Of a DNA stretch of 64,000 bases, positions 1 through 6,969 are shown piece by piece. A model generated the notes under the pieces. It saw only the letters and a list, made by a program, of their open reading frames with translations, did not search any database and was not told the DNA's origin. Positions within the stretch are counted from its first letter, which is position 1; every line of letters begins with the position of its first letter. The position numbers were made by a program, and so were the translations under genes. This stretch comes from an uncultured Collinsella sp. (GTDB taxonomy: Bacteria; Actinomycetota; Coriobacteriia; Coriobacteriales; Coriobacteriaceae): the NCBI GenBank assembly GCA_900762325.1, contig CAAFGG010000017.1:1-64000 (forward strand), in the 5' to 3' direction.

Positions 1-96
1 ACGGGCTAAGTTTCCTGCTCTACAGTCCTGCTCACGACGGAGGCCACATTAAGTGGCCTCCTGTTCGTGCGGAACTCGCGATAAACTTAGCCCGTG
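1..96. repeat. Structured inverted repeat element, copy A (left end may be cut by window)
   Basis: A palindromic unit. The outer 13-nt arms ACGGGCTAAGTTT (1-13) and its reverse complement (83-95) enclose two conserved blocks, CCTGCTCTACAGTCCTGC (14-31) and CGTGCGGAACTCGCGAT (67-83). Between these is a perfect 9-bp hairpin (39-47 with 53-61) with loop ATTAA. Copy B (243-391) carries the same blocks in the opposite orientation with a hairpin of different sequence but the same pairing. The arms may continue left of base 1. No open frame of note lies inside. Whether it acts as RNA or as single-stranded DNA cannot be told from the sequence. Confidence 0.7.
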
Positions 97-107
97 CCGG
101 GGCCGCC

Positions 108-162
108 GAGCCCTGACCTGCCAATATGAGATAGGTTTATTTTGGTAGGTTTTATCAGGGGC
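108..162. other. Long-loop hairpin between the two repeat copies
   Basis: GCCCTGA (110-116) and CCTGCC (117-122) pair with GGTAGG (144-149) and TCAGGGGC (155-162), leaving an A/T-rich loop of about 21 nt and a small internal loop. The 5' side, GCCCTGACCTGC, resembles the 5' side of the hairpin at 22042-22099. The remainder of 163-242 shows nothing recognisable. Confidence 0.35.
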
Positions 163-242
163 AATACTGCTGTGTCTATCTACTGATCTGAAATCTGACT
201 ACTGAATAGACTGTCTAACTAAATAGCGAGCGGCACTAACCA

Positions 243-391
243 GCCCTTTTGCTTGCGCCCGGGAGGGCCGCATACGAAGTTTATCGCGAGTTCCGCACGC
301 AAAGGAAAGCACTTAATGTGCTTTCCGTCTTGCGCAGGACTGTAGAGCAGGAAACTTCATATGCGGCCCTCCCGGGCGCAAGCAAAAGGGC
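243..391. repeat. Structured inverted repeat element, copy B, with 40-bp palindromic arms
   Basis: Arms 243-282 and 352-391 are reverse complements at 39 of 40 positions. Inside them, 283-299 and about 334-351 carry the conserved blocks of copy A in reverse orientation, around a 9-bp hairpin (304-312 with 318-326) with loop TTAAT, the complement of copy A's ATTAA. Relative to copy A, three consecutive pairs of this hairpin are changed on both sides so that pairing is kept. The outer part of the right arm is also the tail of the pnp terminator, so the left arm is an inverted duplicate of host flanking sequence. Confidence 0.7.
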
Positions 392-414
392 GACCCCTGT
401 ACGGAATCGCCCTT
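383..414 (-). terminator. Intrinsic terminator of pnp
   Basis: On the minus strand AAGGGCGA pairs with TCGCCCTT around a 13-nt loop and is followed by TTTTGCTT. It lies 24 nt beyond the pnp stop codon. Its 3' tail is the sequence duplicated in inverted form in repeat copy B. Confidence 0.75.
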
Positions 415-437
415 GTTGAGCTGCTTATGTTTAGCTG

Positions 438-2684
438 TTACTCGGCGTCGTGGTGACGGCGGGGCTTGCGGCCTCCGTTGTCGCCGGGACGGCGCGGGCG
501 GTCGCTGCGCTCGGAGCGCTCGCGACGCGGACGCTCACGGCGCTGGAAGTGCTCGCCGTCGCCCTCAGAGGCACCCTCGGCACGAGCCGGGGCCTCGGGC
601 TTGTCCAGACGATCGAGCGAAATCTTGCCACGATCGTCGACCTCGATGACGACGACCTTGACCTCGTCGCCCACGTTGAGGACGTCCTCGACCTTCTCCA
701 CGCGGCCCTTGGCGACGCGGGAGATGTGCAGCAGGCCGTCCTTACCGGGCAGCAGGTTGACGAAGGCGCCGAAGGGCTGGATGGAGACCACGCGACCGGT
801 GTACTCCTCGCCCGGCTCGGGAACCTTGATAATGAGCTTGATACGCTCGACGGCCTGGTCGACAGACTCGCCGGTGCCGCCGACAAAGACGGTGCCGTCC
901 TCCTGGATGTCGACCGAAGCGCCGGTCTCATCCTGGATACCGCGGATGACCTTACCGCCGGAACCGATGACGTCGCGGATCTTGTCGGTCGGAACCTGGA
1001 TGGAGACGATGCGCGGAGCGGTGCTGCGCGTGGTGTGGCGCGGCTCGGGGATCACATCGAGCATCTTCTGCAGGATGAAGGCGCGACCCTCCTTGGCCTG
1101 CTGCAGAGCGCGGGCCAGGATGTCGAAGGTGAGGCCGGTGGCCTTGTTGTCCATCTGCAGGGCGGTGATGCCCTCGGTGGTGCCGGTGACCTTAAAGTCC
1201 ATGTCGCCCAGGAAGTCCTCGAGACCCTGGATGTCGGACAGGACCACGGTCTTGCCCTCCTCCTGGATCAGGCCCATGGCGATACCGGAGACCGGGCGCT
1301 TAATGGGCACGCCGCCGTCCATAAGGGCGAGCGTGGAGCCGCAGGTCGAAGCCATCGAAGAGGAGCCGTTGGACTCCATGACCTCGGAGACGACGCGGAT
1401 GGCGTAGGGGAACTCGTTCTCGTCGGGAAGCACCGGAAGCAGAGCGCGCTCGGCCAGATTGCCATGGCCGATCTCGCGGCGCTTGGGGCTGCCCATGCGG
1501 CCGGTCTCGCCGGTGCAGAAAGGCGGGAAGTTGTAGTGGTGCATGTAGCGCTTGCCCTCGGTGGGCTCGATGGTATCCAGACGCTGGCCCTCGTTGAGCA
1601 TGCCGAGCGACAGGACGGAAAGCACCTGGGTCTGGCCACGCTGGAACAGGCCGGAGCCGTGAACGAGCGGCAGGTAGTTGTCCTTCACCATGATGGGGCG
1701 GATCTCATCGGCGGCACGGCCGTCGACGCGCTCGCCGGTCTCGACGACCATGGTGCGCATGGCCTTCTTCTCGAGCTTCTTGAGCGCCACGGGGATCTCG
1801 CGCTCCCAAGCGGCCTGCTCCTCCTCGGTGAACTCGGCGCGGATGGACTCCTTCAGAGCCTCGACCTTACCGATACGGGAGAGCTTGTCGGCGTCACGAA
1901 GGGCGGCAGCCATCTCGTCGTAGTGGGCAAAGATGCGCTCCTGGACCTCCTCAACGGGCTGGTCGAGCGGGTACTCCTTCTTGACGATGGGGCCGTTGAC
2001 CTGCTCCCACTCGGCGACGAACTCGTCCTGAGCCTGGCAGAAAGCAGCAAGGGCCTCCTGGCCAAACTTCATGGCGGCGAGCATGTCGTCCTCGGAGATC
2101 TCCTCGGCGCCAGCCTCAACCATCGAGATGAAGTCGGCAGAGCCGCCCAGCTCCAGGTCCAGATCGGAGTTCTCGCGCTCCTCGTAGGTGGGGTTGACGA
2201 TAAACTCGCCAGTCTCCACGTTACGGCCGATGCGCACGCAGGCAAGCGGACCCTCGAAGGGCACGCCGCCGAGCGTCATGGCCAGAGAGGCACCCATGAC
2301 GTTGATGACGTCGAAGGGGTTGACCTGGTCGGCGACGAGAGAGGTGGCGACGATGTGCACCTCGTTGCGGAAGCCGTCCGGGAAGCTCGGGCGAATCGGA
2401 CGGTCGATCATACGCGCGGTGAGCGTGGCCTTCTCGCTGGGACGGCCTTCACGCTTGAGGTAACCACCCGGGATGCGGCCGGCGGCGTACATCTTCTCGT
2501 TGAAGTCGACGGTCAGCGGGAAGAAGTCGTAGTTCTTGCGCTCCTTGGAGACGACCACGGTGTCGAGCATCGTGGTGTCGCCCTGCTTGACCAGGCAGGC
2601 GCCGGTGGCCTGCTTGGCAAGCTCGCCCGACTCAAAGGTGTAGGTCTTGCCGTACAGCTCAAAGGTCTTGGATACGAGTGTCAT
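438..2684 (-). CDS. pnp: Polyribonucleotide nucleotidyltransferase (PNPase)
   Basis: Encodes a 748-residue phosphorolytic 3'-5' exoribonuclease of RNA decay, normally a cytoplasmic trimer. Two RNase PH domains flank a helical linker in the first 550 residues. They are followed by a KH domain with the GSGG loop (about 558-618), an S1 domain (about 625-693) and an unusually charged tail of about 54 residues rich in Arg, Asp and Glu. Length otherwise fits the family. The ATG at 2684 is preceded by AAAGGAGAACA, a good ribosome binding site. It lies downstream of rpsO, the classical arrangement, but a terminator separates them, so pnp probably also has its own promoter. A hairpin just before the ribosome binding site may serve feedback control. 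Confidence 0.97.
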   Translation of the reverse strand: MTLVSKTFELYGKTYTFESGELAKQATGACLVKQGDTTMLDTVVVSKERKNYDFFPLTVDFNEKMYAAGRIPGGYLKREGRPSEKATLTARMIDRPIRPSFPDGFRNEVHIVATSLVADQVNPFDVINVMGASLAMTLGGVPFEGPLACVRIGRNVETGEFIVNPTYEERENSDLDLELGGSADFISMVEAGAEEISEDDMLAAMKFGQEALAAFCQAQDEFVAEWEQVNGPIVKKEYPLDQPVEEVQERIFAHYDEMAAALRDADKLSRIGKVEALKESIRAEFTEEEQAAWEREIPVALKKLEKKAMRTMVVETGERVDGRAADEIRPIMVKDNYLPLVHGSGLFQRGQTQVLSVLSLGMLNEGQRLDTIEPTEGKRYMHHYNFPPFCTGETGRMGSPKRREIGHGNLAERALLPVLPDENEFPYAIRVVSEVMESNGSSSMASTCGSTLALMDGGVPIKRPVSGIAMGLIQEEGKTVVLSDIQGLEDFLGDMDFKVTGTTEGITALQMDNKATGLTFDILARALQQAKEGRAFILQKMLDVIPEPRHTTRSTAPRIVSIQVPTDKIRDVIGSGGKVIRGIQDETGASVDIQEDGTVFVGGTGESVDQAVERIKLIIKVPEPGEEYTGRVVSIQPFGAFVNLLPGKDGLLHISRVAKGRVEKVEDVLNVGDEVKVVVIEVDDRGKISLDRLDKPEAPARAEGASEGDGEHFQRRERPRRERSERSDRPRRPGDNGGRKPRRHHDAE

Positions 2685-2697
2685 TGTTCTCCTTTAC

Positions 2698-2720
2698 CCC
2701 ACAGGCCCCTTGCCTGCGGG
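2698..2720 (-). promoter_or_regulatory. Leader hairpin directly upstream of the pnp ribosome binding site
   Basis: On the minus strand CCCGCAGGC pairs with GCCTGTGGG (one G-U pair) across a 5-nt loop and ends a few bases before AAAGGAG. In Escherichia coli, a pnp leader stem processed by RNase III mediates PNPase autoregulation. An equivalent role here is inference from position only. Confidence 0.45.
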
Positions 2721-2785
2721 CTTCTCATGTGACGCGGGCCCCCTGCCCCCGCCACGCTTCAGAGCGTGATTGTTCGCGCCCTTAC

Positions 2786-2820
2786 ACAAAAAGAGCGCCC
2801 CGCTGCGCAGGACGCTCTTA
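2786..2820 (-). terminator. Intrinsic terminator of rpsO
   Basis: On the minus strand AGAGCGTCC pairs with GGGGCGCTCT (one G-U pair) around a short loop, followed by TTTTTG. It sits 14 nt after the rpsO stop and would separate rpsO from pnp. Confidence 0.8.
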
Positions 2821-2833
2821 GCATGTACAAATC

Positions 2834-3112
2834 CTACTGGATGTTGTCGCGGATGCCCAGAGCCTTGATGAGCTCACGGTACTCGACGATGTCGTTCTTC
2901 TTGATGTAGGAGAGAAGACGACGACGACGGCCGACGAGCATGAGCAGGCCACGACGGGTGTGGAAGTCCTTCTGGTGGGACTTCATGTGCTCGGTCAGCT
3001 CCTTGATGCGCTCGGACAGGATGGCGACCTGAACCTTGGGGTTGCCGGTGTCGACCGGAGTGTTACCGAACTGGGCAGTCAGCTCAGCCTTGCGCTCTTT
3101 GGAAACAGTCAT
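2834..3112 (-). CDS. rpsO: 30S ribosomal protein S15
   Basis: A 92-residue protein of normal S15 length, a primary 16S rRNA-binding protein of the platform. The signature stretch around HMKSHQKDFHTRRGLLMLVG and the basic C-terminal helix are present. ATG at 3112 follows AAAGGTGAAACA. The 138 nt upstream (3113-3250) form a leader in which a weak minus-strand -10 TAACAT is visible near 3220; S15 leaders often carry an autoregulatory fold, but none was resolved here. The gene is monocistronic, given its terminator, with pnp next. Confidence 0.97.
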   Translation of the reverse strand: MTVSKERKAELTAQFGNTPVDTGNPKVQVAILSERIKELTEHMKSHQKDFHTRRGLLMLVGRRRRLLSYIKKNDIVEYRELIKALGIRDNIQ

Positions 3113-3250
3113 TGTTTCACCTTTCGTTTTGCGTCGCTATCGGGCGACTCGATTCGCCTCGGACTGGGAAGCCGCCGGTGGAGCGAGCAACCAAGGTCGA
3201 GGTACCAACAGGCCGATATGTTACCACAAGCAGCCCGCGCCTGCGCATCA

Positions 3251-4000
3251 TCACCGACCCAACATGAATTCCATCGCACGGAGGCGCTGATCGGTGTGCG
3301 TCGCAGCCCAAACATGCGAAAGCCCAAGCAAGAATGCCGCCGTATGCGGGTCGATTCGCTCGGCCATAAGCGCATCGAAGGTCATGGATATGAGGGCGCG
3401 CAGCCATGCGACCTCGCCGGTCGACACGAGCTCGGCACCCGGAACGCTCGACGCGCACGATCCGCACATGAGCCCGCCCGCCTGTGGTGAAAAATACGAC
3501 AGCATGGGGTCTCCGCACAGCACGCAGGCCGAAAAATCTGGTCGATAGCCAATGTGCGACAGCAGCTTAAAGACATATGCCGCCACAAGTAGGTCCATAT
3601 GTGCCGTGTCAAGCCCGCTGCCCACCAGGGCAAGCGCTCGCTGCGTTATGGCAAAGGTAAACGGGTCCTCGGCGTCCTCGAACGAGCACACGCGCGCGAC
3701 CTCGGCGATCGCGCTTGCGGCGCAGGTCGTCTCGTAATCGGGCGCAGCGCCGAGCGGCGCCTCCATAAGCTCGGCCTGAGAAACCACGTCGAGCGACCGT
3801 CCATGCGCAAGCAGCATATCAACGGTACAGAACAGCTCGCAGCGCGCAGCCAGGCGACCACCGGGTTTGCGGGCGCCCTTTGCCACGGCACGAACCTGCC
3901 GCCCCCGCTCGTCAAGCATCGTCAGGATCAAGTCGGTCTCTTTGAGCTTCGTCTTGTCGAGGACGAGCACCTTCGTGCGATATGTCCGGGAGCCTGCCAT
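3251..4000 (-). CDS. recO: DNA repair protein RecO
   Basis: A 249-residue protein with an N-terminal OB-fold region (about 1-80, beginning YRTKVLVLDKTKLKETDLIL) and a C-terminal helical domain holding a zinc-binding set CVLCGD plus CGSC around residues 160-180. RecO anneals DNA and loads RecA at single-strand gaps with RecR and RecF. Start ATG at 4000 lies 9 nt after the era stop and has no clear ribosome binding site, so translation is probably coupled to era. Gene order era-recO is common in Gram-positive bacteria. RecO also works with DprA in transformation in some species, which fits the competence genes elsewhere in the window. Confidence 0.93.
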   Translation of the reverse strand: MAGSRTYRTKVLVLDKTKLKETDLILTMLDERGRQVRAVAKGARKPGGRLAARCELFCTVDMLLAHGRSLDVVSQAELMEAPLGAAPDYETTCAASAIAEVARVCSFEDAEDPFTFAITQRALALVGSGLDTAHMDLLVAAYVFKLLSHIGYRPDFSACVLCGDPMLSYFSPQAGGLMCGSCASSVPGAELVSTGEVAWLRALISMTFDALMAERIDPHTAAFLLGLSHVWAATHTDQRLRAMEFMLGR

Positions 4001-4009
4001 TGACGCGAA

Positions 4010-5077
4010 CTAATCTTCCGCGTTGTACCCAAAGCGGCGAATCTGGGCCTCGTCGTCACGCCAGCCGGCCTTGACCTTCACGTCCAGCTCCAAAAAGACC
4101 TGCGTGCCAAAGATGCGCTCAAGATCGCGACGGGCGTCAATACCGATATGCTTGATCATCTCGCCGCCCTTGCCGATGATGATGCCCTTTTGGCCCTCAC
4201 GCTCGACGTAAATGGTGGCGTGCACGCGCAGCACCTTCTTGGTCTGCTCGAGCGCATCGCAGATCACGCCAACGGAGTGCGGGATCTCATCACGGGTGCG
4301 GCGCAAGACCTTTTCGCGCACAAACTCGGCAACGAGCGTCTCGTCAGAAGCGTCGGTACCCATGTCCTCGGGGAACCAACGCGGGCCTTCGGGCAAAAAG
4401 TGCGCAACGGTCTCGATAAAGGCATCGACGTTGAAGTTCTTGACCGACGACGTCACGATCTCGTCGTCATATTCCATGAGCTCGTGGGCGGCCTTAAGCT
4501 GCTCCATGACCTGTGCGGGGTCGGCCTCATCGGCCTTAGTGAGCACCAGGACCTTCTTGCAACGAGCGCATCTGACACGCTCGGCAACCCAGGCGTCTCC
4601 CCTGCCGATGGGCTTGGTGGCATCAATCAAAAACGCGACGACATCGACATCGTTCAGCTCAAACAACGCACTCTTGTTGAGCTCGGAACCCAGGCCGTCC
4701 TTAGGCTTGTGGATACCCGGGGTATCGACAAAGACCAGCTGGTAGCCGGGGCGGTTGACGACGGCGCTCATGCGGCGGCGAGTCGTCTGGGCCACCGGCG
4801 AGGTGATGGCGACCTTCTTGCCGTAACAGGCGTTGAGCAGCGTGGACTTGCCGGCGTTGGGACGACCGACCAGGGCCACAAAGCCGCTGCGGAAACCGGG
4901 CTCAACGTCACCAAAGCCCGCGAGGTTGTCGTCCTCGTCGCACAGGGCGTCGAGTTCCTCGTCGCTCATACCCTCAAACGGGTCGAACTCCTCGACATCC
5001 TCGAGCTCCTCGGTATCCACCGCGTCCAGGGACTCGTCGTCCAAAATCTCATCGGCAGGCTGCATATTGTCGGACAT
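4010..5077 (-). CDS. era: GTPase Era with acidic N-terminal extension
   Basis: A 355-residue ribosome assembly GTPase acting on 16S rRNA maturation. The G1 motif GRPNAGKST is at residues 71-79, G3 is DTPG and G4 is TKAD. The C-terminal KH domain carries the IIGKGGEMIKHIGIDARRDLE-type signature. Typical Era proteins are about 300 residues with G1 near residue 15, so this one has roughly 56 extra residues at the start, very rich in Asp and Glu. The long form is chosen because ATG at 5077 is preceded by AAAGGGATTCCC; an internal Met at residue 37 has no better site. Located between dgkA and recO as in many Gram-positives. Confidence 0.95.
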   Translation of the reverse strand: MSDNMQPADEILDDESLDAVDTEELEDVEEFDPFEGMSDEELDALCDEDDNLAGFGDVEPGFRSGFVALVGRPNAGKSTLLNACYGKKVAITSPVAQTTRRRMSAVVNRPGYQLVFVDTPGIHKPKDGLGSELNKSALFELNDVDVVAFLIDATKPIGRGDAWVAERVRCARCKKVLVLTKADEADPAQVMEQLKAAHELMEYDDEIVTSSVKNFNVDAFIETVAHFLPEGPRWFPEDMGTDASDETLVAEFVREKVLRRTRDEIPHSVGVICDALEQTKKVLRVHATIYVEREGQKGIIIGKGGEMIKHIGIDARRDLERIFGTQVFLELDVKVKAGWRDDEAQIRRFGYNAED

Positions 5078-5089
5078 GGGAATCCCTTT

Positions 5090-5467
5090 CTAAATAAAGC
5101 CGAGCGCGTGGGCAAATACCAGCAAGCCCACAATCGCGGCGGTGATGGAAAGAACGTATACGGAGGCGGCGGCGATGTCCTTCGCACGCTTGGCCAGCGG
5201 ATGAAGCTCCTGGGTCGCCAGGTCGACGATGGCCTCCATGGCGGTGTTGCACAGCTCGCCATGAATCACCAGGCCACAACAGATGATAATCGTGGCCCAC
5301 TCGGCAATGTCGAGCCCCACGATGCAGCCGGCAATGACGGTGCACACGCCCGCCACGAGCATGACCTTAATGTTGCGCTCGGTCTTGACGGCGGTGACGA
5401 AGCCCTCCATGGCGTAGGAGAAGGACTTTAAGAAGGATGGATGTTCCTTGTTCGATCCGGGAATCAT
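5090..5467 (-). CDS. dgkA: Diacylglycerol kinase / undecaprenol kinase
   Basis: A 125-residue integral membrane kinase with three predicted transmembrane helices (about 33-52, 56-75, 98-120) and the family signature around ELCNTAMEAIVDL, whose Glu and Asn residues bind ATP and metal. Gram-positive members phosphorylate undecaprenol, recycling the wall lipid carrier; the substrate is inferred from lineage. Start ATG at 5467 follows TAGGAGCCGTCT, where TAG is the ybeY stop, so ybeY and dgkA are closely coupled. It sits between ybeY and era in the standard ybeY-dgkA-era order. Confidence 0.92.
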   Translation of the reverse strand: MIPGSNKEHPSFLKSFSYAMEGFVTAVKTERNIKVMLVAGVCTVIAGCIVGLDIAEWATIIICCGLVIHGELCNTAMEAIVDLATQELHPLAKRAKDIAAASVYVLSITAAIVGLLVFAHALGFI

Positions 5468-5476
5468 AGACGGCTC

Positions 5477-5986
5477 CTAGTCGTGAGCGTGGTTGGTGAT
5501 GGGACCGACGTGGACCAACTTGGGGTCCTCGCCGCGCTCGAGCGCCAGATCGCGAAGGATGGCATCCTCGCGAGCCTCCATGACCTCGGCCTCGTCGTCC
5601 TCGATATGGTCATAGCCCAGCAGGTGCAGCATGCCATGCACGAGCATCAGGCGGCACTCGTCGGCAGGGCTATTGCCAAAGCCGGGGGCCTGACGGGCAA
5701 TGACCTGCGGGGCCAGGATGATATCTCCGAGCTCGAGCGTCTCGTCGGCGGGAATATCCTCGTCAAAGGCCGAGTCGCACTCAAACGAGAGCACATCGGT
5801 GGTGCGGTCGATACCGCGCCACTCGTGGTTGAGCTCGTGCATCTCGTCCTCGTCGACATACGAAAGGGAAATCTCGACTTCACGTTCAACGCCCTCGGCG
5901 GCAAGCACGACCTCGCAGATGTGCTCCACCTCCTGCGCATCGAGCAGCGTATCGAGCTCGGCATCGTTGCTGATCAATACACTCAA
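5477..5986 (-). CDS. ybeY: Endoribonuclease YbeY (rRNA maturation factor)
   Basis: A 169-residue zinc-dependent RNase for 16S rRNA 3' maturation and ribosome quality control. The diagnostic zinc motif HGMLHLLGYDH is present at about 115-125. The start is a TTG at 5986 preceded by AAAGGAGTCCCG; no in-frame ATG lies near. The start codon overlaps the phoH stop (TTGA), implying translational coupling to phoH, a conserved partner of ybeY. The protein is of normal length with a slightly long C-terminus. Confidence 0.95.
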   Translation of the reverse strand: MSVLISNDAELDTLLDAQEVEHICEVVLAAEGVEREVEISLSYVDEDEMHELNHEWRGIDRTTDVLSFECDSAFDEDIPADETLELGDIILAPQVIARQAPGFGNSPADECRLMLVHGMLHLLGYDHIEDDEAEVMEAREDAILRDLALERGEDPKLVHVGPITNHAHD

Positions 5987-6969
5987 CGGGACTCCTTTCG
6001 GTCGCGCGGGCGCTGCTCGCGCACGTCATCATAAGTATCGTACGCCTCGACGATACGTCCCACCAAGGCATGGCGCACCACGTCGGCGCGCTCGAGGTGG
6101 GAAAATGCGACATCGTCGACACGGCCCAAAATCTGCTCAACGTCGGCAAGACCGCCACGACGACCCACCAGGTCGCGCTGGCTCAGGTCGCCGGTGATCA
6201 CGAACTTGGAGTTGAAGCCCAGGCGTGTCAGGAACATCTTCATCTGCTCGGGCGTGGTATTTTGCGCCTCGTCGAGCACCACGAAAGCATCGCTCAGCGT
6301 GCGGCCGCGCATGTAGGCAAGCGGGGCGATCTCGATCACGCCGCGCTCCATAAGCTCATCGGTGCGCTCGCGATCCATCATGTCAAAAAGGGCGTCGTAG
6401 AGCGGACGCATGTAGGGATCGATCTTTTCCTCAAGGGTACCGGGCAAAAAGCCCAGATTCTCCCCCGCCTCGACAACCGGACGCGTCAAGATCAGACGGC
6501 CCACCTCGTGGCGCTTGAGCGCGGCAACGGCGAGCGCCATGGCCAGATAGGTCTTACCGGTACCGGCAGGACCCAAGCCAAAGGTGATGGTATGCGAGCG
6601 AATGGCATCCACATAGCGCTTTTGCCCGAGCGTTTTGGGGCGAATGGCACGACCGCGATACGAAAGCAGCACGTCATCGCGAAGCGACGTAGCCTCGTGC
6701 TCACCGTCGCGCAGAACGGCCAGACAGCGCGAGACATCGTCGGCAGAAAGCGTGCGCCCGGCAGCAGCCTCACGAAAGGCATGTTCGAAAAAACGCGCCA
6801 CGAGTTCGACCTCATCCGGGTCACCGCTCACGGCGATGCTATCGCCACGGGCGACCACATGGGCGCGAACCAAGTTCTCGAGTGCACGAAGGACGCCGTC
6901 GCCGGCGCCCAAAACGCGCGAGGGGTCGATACCCTCGGGAACGGTAAGTCTAATCTTCGAGGCTTCCAT
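5983..6969 (-). CDS. phoH: PhoH-like ATPase (PhoH/PhoL family)
   Basis: A 328-residue predicted P-loop ATPase. Walker A is GPAGTGKTYLA and the Walker B region is FVVLDEAQNTTPEQM. An N-terminal KH-like region precedes the ATPase. The family is repeatedly linked with ybeY and era and is thought to act on RNA, although its precise substrate is not settled. ATG at 6969 follows GGGAGGTTC and overlaps the 3' end of mtaB by 20 nt; longer in-frame readings have no supporting ribosome binding site. The stop overlaps the ybeY start. Confidence 0.94.
   Translation of the reverse strand: MEASKIRLTVPEGIDPSRVLGAGDGVLRALENLVRAHVVARGDSIAVSGDPDEVELVARFFEHAFREAAAGRTLSADDVSRCLAVLRDGEHEATSLRDDVLLSYRGRAIRPKTLGQKRYVDAIRSHTITFGLGPAGTGKTYLAMALAVAALKRHEVGRLILTRPVVEAGENLGFLPGTLEEKIDPYMRPLYDALFDMMDRERTDELMERGVIEIAPLAYMRGRTLSDAFVVLDEAQNTTPEQMKMFLTRLGFNSKFVITGDLSQRDLVGRRGGLADVEQILGRVDDVAFSHLERADVVRHALVGRIVEAYDTYDDVREQRPRDRKESR

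Noticed and set aside
1..437. CRISPR array or insertion sequence at the left end
   Set aside because: Only two copies in inverted orientation, no regular spacers, no transposase frame.
450..2732. A 760-codon open frame on the plus strand opposite pnp
   Set aside because: It mirrors pnp codon bias in a high-G+C gene, has no family features and repeats Leu/Val/Asp-rich low-complexity stretches. Pnp is certain on the other strand.
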